From Desulfofundulus kuznetsovii DSM 6115 (GTDB lineage Bacteria; Bacillota; Desulfotomaculia; Desulfotomaculales; Desulfovirgulaceae): a stretch of 64,000 nt of DNA. Made by a program: the position numbers and the translations under genes. The notes under the pieces were generated by a model that was not told the DNA's origin, did not search any database, and saw only the letters and a list, made by a program, of their open reading frames with translations. Location of the stretch: assembly GCF_000214705.1 (NCBI RefSeq), contig NC_015573.1, positions 2,301,001 to 2,365,000 of the forward strand, in the 5' to 3' direction. Each line of letters starts with the position of its first letter. Within the stretch, counting starts at the first letter, position 1. This document shows positions 26,312 through 35,220 of this stretch, piece after piece.

Positions 26312-29172
26312 CTCCTCACCCCTTTGGGAACGGGTTGCAGCACTAAAAGGCCCAGAAGATCCGGGGGCAACTGGGGACGCACGCTCAAGCCCCTGCGCGC
26401 CAAGCGCGCGGCTGCCCGCACCCGCCGGTGGGCATCCTCCAGCTTTTTAGCCCGCCGCCGGGCAAATACTTCAAGGCCGGGCAAAAGGTCGCGCCACCAG
26501 CCAAGCACTTCTTCCAAAACCTCGCGGCGTTCCCGTGGTGTAATGGCGGCATCGGCGCGGGCATCCTGGAGAAGAGTAAGCGTCTCCTTTTCGTTTAGCC
26601 ATTCCAAACGATCGGGAGGGAACCCATAAAAAGCAGTAACTACAACCTCTTCGGCCAGAAGAGGCCTTTTGTCCGGCTGCTCCAATAAGAAGCGCAGCCG
26701 CAAGAGGAGCAACACCGTTCTCCTAGGCACGACCATCGTCTTTATGACACCGCACCGGCTAGCCGGCGCAGCAGCTCCTTGAGAAAGAGCGGCCTCCAAA
26801 AGGTAGCGAGCCAGGGCCACCACAAAGGGGTGATTACGCCCCAGGTAATCCACTCCTTCTTGCGGTGGTGGTGTCTTAAAAGTAATGCACCAGTCCGCAC
26901 GGGGGAGCATACTCTGGAGGAAATCGGGAAGGGCGTTTCCCGGCGGCGGTGTTATGGTAAATACTTCGTTTGGCCCGGGCTTTATCCCAAACCCCAGTCG
27001 CTGGCAGGCATTTAGAACAAACCTTTCCACTGCCTTTTGATCGCCCAATACGGCATCCATTTCTAACAGCTCGCGCTGCACTTCTTCTTCTAGCCTGAGA
27101 GACCGCTGGGCAAAACGGGTCCGGCTTTCCTTTTCGCGTTCCGCAGCCCGATCCCACCGGCGGTGAAACTCCTCCACCTCCATATCCTCAAAGAGCCTTA
27201 ACTGCACCACCTGCTCTTTGAACCTCGAAGCCCGCGAAAAAAGCGCCCTGTAGATAGCCTCAAGGACGGCTTCGCTATCCATAGGCACGGGCACAGAGAT
27301 ACCCAGGGTTTTGTGAATGGCGTGCGCTTTGCGCAAGAGTACATCCAGCACAGCCCCGTCCACCGGATTATCCTGGCCGTAAAAGAGAATGGCTTTTACG
27401 ACCTTGGCACGTTGCCCAAAACGATCCACCCTTCCCTCACGCTGCTCAAGCCGGTTGGGGTTCCACGGCAAATCGTAATGGATAACGGCGGTAAAATGAT
27501 CCTGCAGGTTTATCCCTTCGCTGAGGCAATCGGTGGCCACAAGCACGCGGTAAGGATAATTTGCCAGTTCGGCCACCCGCTCCCGCCGGTCTTCTTCGGG
27601 GAGGGACCCGGTGACGGAAAAAACCTTCAAGCCCGGGAAGAGCGGCTCAAGGCGCTTTTCCAGCTCGGCGGTTACGTAATCACTGGTGGCAATGTAACGG
27701 CACCAGACAATGGGGTGATATCCCTCGCGCAAAAGTTCGGCAATTAATGCTGTGCATCTAGTAAGTTTAATATCATCCTCCGTGCCTTTAATACTTTCGG
27801 CCAGCTGGGCAAATTTGCGCAACTGGCGCCGCTCACTTTGGGTGAGGTCCGCTTCGCTTTCCTCGATGATGTGGGCGGGCTGGGTATCAAGCGTCTCTGC
27901 ATCGGTTGGCTCGTAAATATAAGGGAGGTAAAGCTCGTCGGACACCCCTTCTTCCTCCACGGAGCTGCCCTTTCTTGACCGTTCGTACAGCGCTGCTGCC
28001 GCAGCAGCAGGGCTGGACATCACGCAACGCAAAAGAGATAACGCAGCCCAAAAGCGAATGCGCCTGCGCCATCCCTGGAGGCGTTTGCCAGTACTAACCA
28101 GATCCTGGGTAAACTGGTATACCCGGTCAAAAAGCTCACGATAACGGGAAGAGAGCAGGTAAGTTTTCTCAAGGTATTCCCGCTGAGGAAACGGCGTCTC
28201 TTCGTTTAGCCAATGGACAATGTCCGCGCGCTTCCGCTGGATGAAATGCCGCGCCAGCTCATCGAGCTTTTTCCCCTCGAGACGCGAAAGGTCCAATCGG
28301 GAAAACTCCGGCTTAAGAAGCCCTAAAAGTGACAAAAATGATTCCTCGATGCCGCTGTGTGGCGTGGCCGTTAAAAGGATAAGGTGGCGGTCCGGTTTTG
28401 CGGCCAGTCGGCACAATAATTCGTGGCGCTGCTGCTGGGCCCGCGCGCTAGATCCCGGCTTGGCTGCACCATGTGCCTCATCTACAATGACAAATTCGGG
28501 GCAGTGGAGGATAAAGTTATCCCGGTGCCGTTCGGACTTCACGTAGTCGATACTGACCACTAGGTGCTCATAGTAGCTGAAAATACTGTATTCACCCTGC
28601 GGCAAATGGCGCTCCAGTTGGCTTATAGTTCCAGAACGCACCACCACCGCCTCAAGATGAAACTTTTCCTTTAGCTCCTTTTGCCACTGTTCGCAGAGGT
28701 AAGGAGGGCAGAGAACGCACAAGCGCTTTATTTCTCCCCGATCCAGCAGCTCGCGGGCAATGAGAAGGGCTTCGACAGTCTTTCCCACGCCCACATCGTC
28801 GGCTATAAGCATGCGTACCGGATCAAGTCGCAGGGCCATCAAAAGGGGCACGAACTGGTAGGCTCTGGGACGAATTGATACGCGCCCTAAGGAGCGAAAA
28901 GGTCCAGCCCCATCTCTTAAAATTAGGCGGGCAGCGTCAAAGAGCAATTCTATACCTACAGCGTCACCAACTTCCTCGGCTTTGGGAAGTGGAAAAACAG
29001 CCTGCTCAATCCGCTCCAGCCCCAGCCTCACCAAAGGGAGATAAATACCGCATTCTTCTCCCTCCCCTCCAGTTAAAGGACGGAGGAGCAAAACTTGCGG
29101 GTCCTCAGAAGGCACCACCACCCATTCCCGCCCCCGGGACTGCACAACGGAACCTACACTAAAAAGAGACAT
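26308..29172 (-). CDS. SNF2/HepA-like helicase (DrmD-like)
   Basis: A 954-aa superfamily 2 DNA translocase. Walker A is DDVGVGKT (125-132), the DEAH box is VIVDEAHGAAKPG (from 229), motif III is LLTATPHSG, and the C-terminal helicase domain ends with PWNPNRLEQREGRVDRFGQ. DISARM class 1 DrmD proteins have the same size and start with a similar beta-barrel segment (SVVQSRGREWVVVPSEDPQ). The gap to the upstream helicase gene is five bases, and it overlaps the methyltransferase start. It probably moves on DNA as part of the restriction complex. Confidence 0.9.
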   Translation of the reverse strand: MSLFSVGSVVQSRGREWVVVPSEDPQVLLLRPLTGGEGEECGIYLPLVRLGLERIEQAVFPLPKAEEVGDAVGIELLFDAARLILRDGAGPFRSLGRVSIRPRAYQFVPLLMALRLDPVRMLIADDVGVGKTVEALLIARELLDRGEIKRLCVLCPPYLCEQWQKELKEKFHLEAVVVRSGTISQLERHLPQGEYSIFSYYEHLVVSIDYVKSERHRDNFILHCPEFVIVDEAHGAAKPGSSARAQQQRHELLCRLAAKPDRHLILLTATPHSGIEESFLSLLGLLKPEFSRLDLSRLEGKKLDELARHFIQRKRADIVHWLNEETPFPQREYLEKTYLLSSRYRELFDRVYQFTQDLVSTGKRLQGWRRRIRFWAALSLLRCVMSSPAAAAAALYERSRKGSSVEEEGVSDELYLPYIYEPTDAETLDTQPAHIIEESEADLTQSERRQLRKFAQLAESIKGTEDDIKLTRCTALIAELLREGYHPIVWCRYIATSDYVTAELEKRLEPLFPGLKVFSVTGSLPEEDRRERVAELANYPYRVLVATDCLSEGINLQDHFTAVIHYDLPWNPNRLEQREGRVDRFGQRAKVVKAILFYGQDNPVDGAVLDVLLRKAHAIHKTLGISVPVPMDSEAVLEAIYRALFSRASRFKEQVVQLRLFEDMEVEEFHRRWDRAAEREKESRTRFAQRSLRLEEEVQRELLEMDAVLGDQKAVERFVLNACQRLGFGIKPGPNEVFTITPPPGNALPDFLQSMLPRADWCITFKTPPPQEGVDYLGRNHPFVVALARYLLEAALSQGAAAPASRCGVIKTMVVPRRTVLLLLRLRFLLEQPDKRPLLAEEVVVTAFYGFPPDRLEWLNEKETLTLLQDARADAAITPRERREVLEEVLGWWRDLLPGLEVFARRRAKKLEDAHRRVRAAARLARRGLSVRPQLPPDLLGLLVLQPVPKGVRR

Positions 29173-29177
29173 CGTGG

Positions 29178-32100
29178 CTACTTCCTCCCCTCGCCAAACA
29201 CGTCAGGGTATTCCCGCACCTGCTCTTCCAGATCCCGATCATAGCGGACGACAACAACCCGATAACCGAGTTCTTTAAGTTCTTGCCGCGCAACGCGGTC
29301 CTTTTCTTTTTGCTGTGGCTCGTCGTGCACACTACCGTCACAATAGATGCAGACATTTGGCTCGTAGAAGAAATCAGGAATAGCAGGGTAATCTTTAAGC
29401 ATTTTTTGCGCATCATCAGGCAGGCGCCGTTTGGTCTGATAAAGGTGATCCACAAGCCGCCGCTCAAGTTCAGAGCGGGAATCGGTTAAGGAGCGGAGCC
29501 AGCGATATTGTTCCTCATAAGAACGTTGCCCTGTGCGGAGATGGGTAACGCTTTTGGCCAACTGCTTTAGCGCATCTCGCACCAGATGGCGGTCAAGCCT
29601 GGAGTGGTCGCTTTGGTTGGTGTAGGAGAGAAGGCATTCGTAACAGGCTCTCACACACGTATCTTTTTCACCTTCGCCAAAGTGGCAGCGCTCCAGGGCC
29701 GCCTGTGCTACCAACGCCAGGGCGCGATGATCATCCACCAGTTGCCGCAAAATACCCACTCCACCTTCCGCTGCCTCCCAGAAAAGGATGGCCCGGAACT
29801 CCCCTGCACCAATGCGCTCAGAAACAATTTCTTCTTCCTCCACCTGGAAAACCTTTTCCATGCCCCGTTGCAAAGCATACTGTAGCGTAGCCATAAAGTT
29901 CTCATTGCCGCGCCAGTCGGGATTAAGGAAGTAGATGAGCAGGACGTTTTTCGTATCCCGCACCACCAAGCGCAAGGCTTCACGTCTTGCTGGCAAGGCG
30001 GTCTGTCCTTCTTCCTCCCCCGGTATCGCCCCGCGCCAGAGCTCGCCCGTATCCAAATTGATCAGAAAATGCTCTGAGGGTGGACGATTTTGCCAGCCGT
30101 GATTAAGACGGTAAAGCCATGCTGAGGGTGCGTAGACCATGCGCAGCACCGGCATGTTTGCATCATCACGTACTTCAGCAGAGAACATGCGGTATTCACT
30201 CCCGGAACCCGGGGCAAAAGAAAAGTACGTTTGTATCCGATATCCCCGCCGGGCCCGCTCTTCTTCTTCACAGGTAATGCGCTCGCGACGGCGCGTTTTA
30301 ACGCTGGGCATGTCCAGGGCAACCACAACCTCGCTATTTGAAGCATCCAGCCGGGTAACGCAGTTGGTACAAAGGTCCACGGTGGGCTCTTCGTGGTAAA
30401 AACCGCAAATGTGGCAAACTTTGGCTTTCTTTCGCCGTGCCTCAAGTCCACCCGGAGGAAGAATGAAGGATACCACCTCGTACTTGGCCCCGTCGTGATA
30501 AATAATGTTACGAGGTCCAAACTCGCTGATAGCCAGAAAACGGGGCCGCGCGATAAACTCGCCATCCCCCCGGGGAATGTATGCCCGCAGCGGCAGGCGA
30601 GGGAAGTTATAGCCAGGCAGAAAACCTTCGCTAGCAAGATAGCGGTAAGGATAAAAGTCGGATTCTTCGCGGCCAGCCTCATTAAGGAGAAGATTGCGCT
30701 GGCGGTTGGCTTCTTCCATCTTTTGCCGTGCCTCTTCCTGCTGATCGCGGCGGCGCGCATGGTAGTAAGTATGTTGAGCCTCTTGTAACTGGTTCATGGC
30801 TGCACGGTAAAGCTCGCGCCAGCGTTCAAAGGCGTTATCAAAGGCCTTTGCCGCGCTGTGAATGGTAGCCTCAAGCCATTCATCGCTGTACCAACCGCTT
30901 GCCGCTAAATCCGGTTCGCAGGTCGCCAACACCGCGCGAGCTTCCCTTATGCACTCTTTAAGGCGCTCTTCGGATAAGTTTATTTGATCTTTGACCTCTT
31001 CTTTAAGCGGATGTCCCTCAAATCCTGTCTCTAAAAGGTCGGCAATTGACGATTGTAAAGGAAGTCCCGTTTTAGCTAACCAAATAGCGTGCACATGAGC
31101 CCTGATAAGGTCCTCGTTACCGAGATCAATGCGGGGGCTTTGCACAGCACCAGCCACCATCGCTTCCCGGTGCCGGAAGAAATACTGATCGTGCCCGCTG
31201 CGGGCAGCACAGTAGGTCAGCACCAGGGCTGGATCGCCGCGGCGTCCCGCCCGCCCACTTCGTTGAGCGTAGTTGGCCGGCGTCGGCGGCACATTCCGCA
31301 GGTGTACCACTTGTAGGTCGGAAATGTCAATGCCAAGCTCCATTGTAGGGGAGCAAAAGAGACACTTTAAAATACCTTTCCGGAAATAATCCTCACGTTT
31401 CTGCCGCTCTTCGTAAGATATCTGGGCAGTATGCTCTTTCCCGTTCATGCGCTGCAGCCGCCGCGCCGCCAGGCGATAAAAGTCCCGGAAGAAGACATTG
31501 ATCTTGCGCTGTGCCTCAAGGTAAGCCGGGCTTGCCACACGGCGTGAATATATGGGGTCCGGTAGCGGGGGCGTTCCATCGCCGAGGCGCCACACAAGCG
31601 CAGCAGCCTCAAGCTGCACGTACTCTGTTTCTTTTTCCCGGTACCTCACCAGCAATCCTTGCGCACAGAGAATGTCCACCAAACGGGTAACACACTCCCA
31701 GTACGTGGCTGGCGAAAGGCTCAACTCGCGGCGTAAATATCGCCCAATTAAGCTTCTCTCCCCGAGGCTCCTGGCATTGGCCTGCGGGTCAATGAGGCCG
31801 GTTAGGATAAACCGCTTCCCGCGCCAAAAAAGTTCATCTTCCCCATACCATTGGTCGTTAATTTCCTGGCTGACCCGCTTCCGTAACTGTTGCTGGACAG
31901 TCTCCTGAAGGCAAGGAGTATTAATGGCGAGGTGTTTGCGGAAGTAGTCGAGGAACGCTTTCGCCACCCGGTAGCGCTCCTGAGGAGAAAACGCCGCCAA
32001 CGGCGGGCAGCCTTCCCACTTGGCTTCATCCGCACAAAGTTCGGCCAGCCCAAGATAGTCTATTTGCAAGAGACCGCATTGCTCCAGGTTTGGCTGTATG

Positions 32101-34256
32101 ACCCGCCAGCCCCTCTGCAAATCCTCATACAGGCGGTATTCCACCAGGTCACGAAAAGTTTTCCATACTCTTTTGCCCTGAACACTCCCCGCATCTAACT
32201 CGGGATTGGAGGCTACGTCCCGCAATTCCAGCCCTAAGCACGCAAGTACTTTATCGGCAATGTTATCGTAGTAAAGCTCCTGGTAGGTTTCAAGCGCTTG
32301 GTAGAGAGCTGCCCGCAGGAGCGAAAAACGCACGAAATCGTTGAAATGCCCGGCCTGCAAAGAAGCATCCTGCCGGTTATCAGTAAAACTCAGCACCTTG
32401 CGCTGGATATCTTCGGCGATACCTTCCCGCTCTGCGTGAAGCAATGCTGCCAAGACCATGACGGTGGTCGCGCTGCTGCGTCCTTCGCTGGAGAGCCGGG
32501 CCAGCTTGCGAAACTCGTACTTGTCGCGCCCCGTATAAAACTCTCCGCAGGCAACACAAAGCATAAATGGTTTGGGTTGAAACAATGCCTTTATTGCTCC
32601 CGGTGCAGGCTCTTCCGTAAAGGTGCCGTCAGGACGCACCCATACTTCCTGCGGCACAACTTTACGATATTGGCTCTTAATACGCCCCCGGTCGTCCAAC
32701 CACTCTGGTGGCAAATGCTCGGCATCTGGTGTCCAGTCTGCAACTTCCTCTCCAAGCACCAGGTAGCCGGCAATAAGCTCATTAGAAGTATCTAAAAATT
32801 CGTTTTCTGGTTCCCGTGGCAGAAAACGTTTTTCTCCACCGTTTTTCCACACGTCATAGTATGCCTGGCCACAAACGCGGCAAAATTCCACGGGATAAAG
32901 CAGGCGCTCTCCCCCGGAGCTGGTATCGGGAGCATAATAGCGGCCCTCCAGCGTTATGTACCGGCTGGCGGGAGGCTCTAAGGTGGCGTATACCGAACTT
33001 CCCTGGCTCACAAATTGATGCAGTTTGAGGGCAAACACCGGACTGTTATCTGGATTTCTTAGGCGGCTTCCCCGGATCAACATTTCCCGCAAGCGCTCAA
33101 GGCAGGCCGTCTCTTCCAGCCCCGTAGCTAGAGCCAACCGTTGCGCCCCTTCGGTAAGCGTGATGGGCTTACAACGCCACAGAGACCCATCCGGCTGCCG
33201 GCTTACCCCAAAGTTTTGCTCAATCCACCACGTAAGGGGATGCTTCAATATTTCCTCCACCGTTTCCGGCAAAGGAGCATCAAAGCAGGCACGGAGAACT
33301 CCGGGGGTGACCTCGCAGTCTGGATGCGCGAGAAGACGGAAACGCTCTTCAATTATGTTTTCAGGACTTACCGGGACGCCGAATATTTTACTGGCAAAAG
33401 ATGCCACTACCTGGCGCCGCTCGACTATGCTTACCTCTTTACCGCTTACCATTGTGGCACTGGTCCCAATACAAATAACCTCCGGGTTACCGCAACGCTC
33501 ACGCAGGCGCCTAATGAGAAGGGCCACATCTGCACCCTGCCGTCCGCGGTAAGTATGCAGTTCGTCAAAAACAAGAAATTCTATACCGGCCACCGTTTTA
33601 TCCACAAAGGGGCGCTCGTGAGGGCGCACCAGCATTAATTCGAGCATTACATAGTTGGTGAGCAAAATATGAGGCGGTGCCTTCAGAATGCGCTCTCTTT
33701 CCTCGCGCTCTTCCTGGCCAGTATACTTTGCAAAACGAACCGGTAGGGTTTGGCCGGTCCGCTGACGATAATTTTTTGCGAGTCTTTCTAATGCTTCGTA
33801 CTGTGAATTTACTAAAGCATTCATGGGATAAACAATAATTGCCCGCACTTTGGCTTGTCCGGGATCGTCCCGCAGGACAGCATTGAAAATGGGAATGAGG
33901 TAGGTCAGGGTTTTGCCTGAACCGGTGCCGCTAGTCACAACGAAATGCTCGCCGCGCAAAGCGCACTCAATAGCCGCCTGTTGATGGTGATAAAGGGTTA
34001 AAGACCGGCCATCATCATGGCAAAAAATCTCCCCGCACATAGGATGCAGGCGACCTTGTGTACAAAGCTCCTTCACCGTAGCTGCCGTCTCATACCCCGG
34101 GTTAAGCTGAATCAGTGCCTCCGGCCATAATAAATCCTTTTCAAAGAGCTCTTCTTCCACTCGCTCCCGGATACGCTCATCGGCAATATTAAAAAAGCTG
34201 CACACATAGTTTTTGTAATCATCAATGATGGTAGCAGCATACTGGAATACACTCAT
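29178..34256 (-). CDS. DEAD/DEAH helicase-DUF1998-nuclease fusion (DrmA/DrmB-like)
   Basis: A 1692-aa protein. Helicase motifs are SGTGSGKT (109-116), DELHTYRGRQ (from 231), IGTSATM, and the motif V/VI region CSPTMELGIDIS and YAQRSGRAGRRG. Cysteine pairs occur at CRVCGQAYYD, CVACGEFYTG and CHICGFY..CTNC. The DUF1998-type end shows EAAEGGVGILRQLV and CVRACYECLLSYTNQSDH. The last 60 residues look like a DUF559/Vsr-type nuclease (PDFFYEPNVCIYCDGSVHD, then ELKELGYRVVVVRYD). In DISARM, DrmA and DrmB are separate and no such nuclease is standard. Start: ATG behind GGGAGGG. Confidence 0.88.
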   Translation of the reverse strand: MSVFQYAATIIDDYKNYVCSFFNIADERIRERVEEELFEKDLLWPEALIQLNPGYETAATVKELCTQGRLHPMCGEIFCHDDGRSLTLYHHQQAAIECALRGEHFVVTSGTGSGKTLTYLIPIFNAVLRDDPGQAKVRAIIVYPMNALVNSQYEALERLAKNYRQRTGQTLPVRFAKYTGQEEREERERILKAPPHILLTNYVMLELMLVRPHERPFVDKTVAGIEFLVFDELHTYRGRQGADVALLIRRLRERCGNPEVICIGTSATMVSGKEVSIVERRQVVASFASKIFGVPVSPENIIEERFRLLAHPDCEVTPGVLRACFDAPLPETVEEILKHPLTWWIEQNFGVSRQPDGSLWRCKPITLTEGAQRLALATGLEETACLERLREMLIRGSRLRNPDNSPVFALKLHQFVSQGSSVYATLEPPASRYITLEGRYYAPDTSSGGERLLYPVEFCRVCGQAYYDVWKNGGEKRFLPREPENEFLDTSNELIAGYLVLGEEVADWTPDAEHLPPEWLDDRGRIKSQYRKVVPQEVWVRPDGTFTEEPAPGAIKALFQPKPFMLCVACGEFYTGRDKYEFRKLARLSSEGRSSATTVMVLAALLHAEREGIAEDIQRKVLSFTDNRQDASLQAGHFNDFVRFSLLRAALYQALETYQELYYDNIADKVLACLGLELRDVASNPELDAGSVQGKRVWKTFRDLVEYRLYEDLQRGWRVIQPNLEQCGLLQIDYLGLAELCADEAKWEGCPPLAAFSPQERYRVAKAFLDYFRKHLAINTPCLQETVQQQLRKRVSQEINDQWYGEDELFWRGKRFILTGLIDPQANARSLGERSLIGRYLRRELSLSPATYWECVTRLVDILCAQGLLVRYREKETEYVQLEAAALVWRLGDGTPPLPDPIYSRRVASPAYLEAQRKINVFFRDFYRLAARRLQRMNGKEHTAQISYEERQKREDYFRKGILKCLFCSPTMELGIDISDLQVVHLRNVPPTPANYAQRSGRAGRRGDPALVLTYCAARSGHDQYFFRHREAMVAGAVQSPRIDLGNEDLIRAHVHAIWLAKTGLPLQSSIADLLETGFEGHPLKEEVKDQINLSEERLKECIREARAVLATCEPDLAASGWYSDEWLEATIHSAAKAFDNAFERWRELYRAAMNQLQEAQHTYYHARRRDQQEEARQKMEEANRQRNLLLNEAGREESDFYPYRYLASEGFLPGYNFPRLPLRAYIPRGDGEFIARPRFLAISEFGPRNIIYHDGAKYEVVSFILPPGGLEARRKKAKVCHICGFYHEEPTVDLCTNCVTRLDASNSEVVVALDMPSVKTRRRERITCEEEERARRGYRIQTYFSFAPGSGSEYRMFSAEVRDDANMPVLRMVYAPSAWLYRLNHGWQNRPPSEHFLINLDTGELWRGAIPGEEEGQTALPARREALRLVVRDTKNVLLIYFLNPDWRGNENFMATLQYALQRGMEKVFQVEEEEIVSERIGAGEFRAILFWEAAEGGVGILRQLVDDHRALALVAQAALERCHFGEGEKDTCVRACYECLLSYTNQSDHSRLDRHLVRDALKQLAKSVTHLRTGQRSYEEQYRWLRSLTDSRSELERRLVDHLYQTKRRLPDDAQKMLKDYPAIPDFFYEPNVCIYCDGSVHDEPQQKEKDRVARQELKELGYRVVVVRYDRDLEEQVREYPDVFGEGRK

Positions 34257-34325
34257 CGCTTAAGCCCTCCCAAGCTTTTTCCCATTATCGGCTTTTGTTC
34301 AATGCGAGAAAGCCGGTCGTGAAAA

Positions 34326-34799
34326 CTACTCCTTTTGTTTTTGTTTTAAGATTGCAAACTCCTCCGGTATAGGGACCGGCGACGAGGTATCTACTAACCG
34401 AAGAGGGAAGACCCACACTCGGCGCGGGTTACCATCAGCATCGGGTTGTATTTCCTGATAAGGTTGCCCAGCTAATTCTACCCTCCCCATATAGGTATAT
34501 TTCCCAGGGACAAAAACTTCAAATAGGTGGACTTCCACACCGTTTTGGTTTGATTCGGCCAGCGTTTTGTTTTGCATAAATTCAAGGCTTTGATCTCCCC
34601 GCTGCCCCATACCCGTGTAATGGAATGTATCACCAACCCATCGGTCTTGATAAATCGAACGAGTATGATCTGAGATAATGACTAAAGTATTAGTTCGGTG
34701 AGATCTACGCATGCCGCCCTGGGGGCTGCAGCGAAAGATTTCCACCAACCGTTGATTATCAATAATATCTCCGGGCTGTAGTCCAGGTCGAAAACTCAT
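34326..34799 (-). CDS. SRA/YDG-like modified-base reader protein
   Basis: A 157-aa protein. The segments RPGLQPGDIIDNQRLVEIF, TNTLVIISDHTRSIYQDRW, FHYTGMGQRGDQSLEFMQN and GVEVHLFEVFVPGKYTYMG resemble the SRA-like domain found at the front of McrA-type HNH endonucleases. Such domains read modified bases. Here it stands alone, with no nuclease domain, so it may guide another protein. It overlaps the Nudix gene by four bases and is 69 bases from the helicase gene. The family call is by pattern memory only. Confidence 0.6.
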   Translation of the reverse strand: MSFRPGLQPGDIIDNQRLVEIFRCSPQGGMRRSHRTNTLVIISDHTRSIYQDRWVGDTFHYTGMGQRGDQSLEFMQNKTLAESNQNGVEVHLFEVFVPGKYTYMGRVELAGQPYQEIQPDADGNPRRVWVFPLRLVDTSSPVPIPEEFAILKQKQKE

Positions 34800-35188
34800 T
34801 CTATCACCCTACTGCTTTGTATTTTTTCTACGAACGGTTTATCAGCAGGTGCAAAATCATATTTGTCCAGTTCGTCTGCACTTACCCAGCGATATTCAGC
34901 GTGGCTTGTTGGTTTAAGATCCCCTTTTTCCAAATGGGCCAGGTAAGCAAGCAGGTGAACGGTAGTATGATCATAACGGTATATGCTCTCACCAAAGAAC
35001 TCCTTCACTGTTATCTCAACCTGGAATTCTTCTCGCATTTCCCGACGCAAACATTCTTCGGGACTTTCTCCGGTCTCAATTTTGCCACCGGGGAATTCCC
35101 ATTTATTAGCCAGCTTATCATTTGCCCTGCGTTTAGCAATCAGAACCCGCCCATCTTTAATTAATATGGCTGCGGTAACTTTGATCAT
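34796..35188 (-). CDS. MutT-type Nudix hydrolase
   Basis: A 130-aa Nudix protein with the complete signature GGKIETGESPEECLRREMREEF, here seen as GGKIETGESPEE followed by REMREEFQVEI. The start MIKVTAAILIKDGRVLIAKR and the ending match MutT-like nucleoside triphosphate pyrophosphatases (8-oxo-dGTP or modified dNTPs). AAAGGAG decides the ATG at 35188. It is packed between a GmrSD-like gene and an SRA-like gene. A role in clearing modified nucleotides, or a signal nucleotide, in defence is a hypothesis. Confidence 0.88.
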   Translation of the reverse strand: MIKVTAAILIKDGRVLIAKRRANDKLANKWEFPGGKIETGESPEECLRREMREEFQVEITVKEFFGESIYRYDHTTVHLLAYLAHLEKGDLKPTSHAEYRWVSADELDKYDFAPADKPFVEKIQSSRVIE

Positions 35189-35220
35189 GGCTTGAGCTCC
35201 TTTGCGAATTTCATCGGTAA

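Noticed and set aside
13160-34256. Calling the island a complete class 1 DISARM system
   Set aside because: Separate DrmB and a catalytic HKD DrmC are not visible. The DUF1998 part is fused to the helicase, and extra genes are present, so only a DISARM-like label is supported.
26308-34256. Reading the two helicases as a BREX or Dpd system
   Set aside because: No PglZ, BrxC or BrxL-like gene and no 7-deazaguanine DpdA gene is visible in the window.
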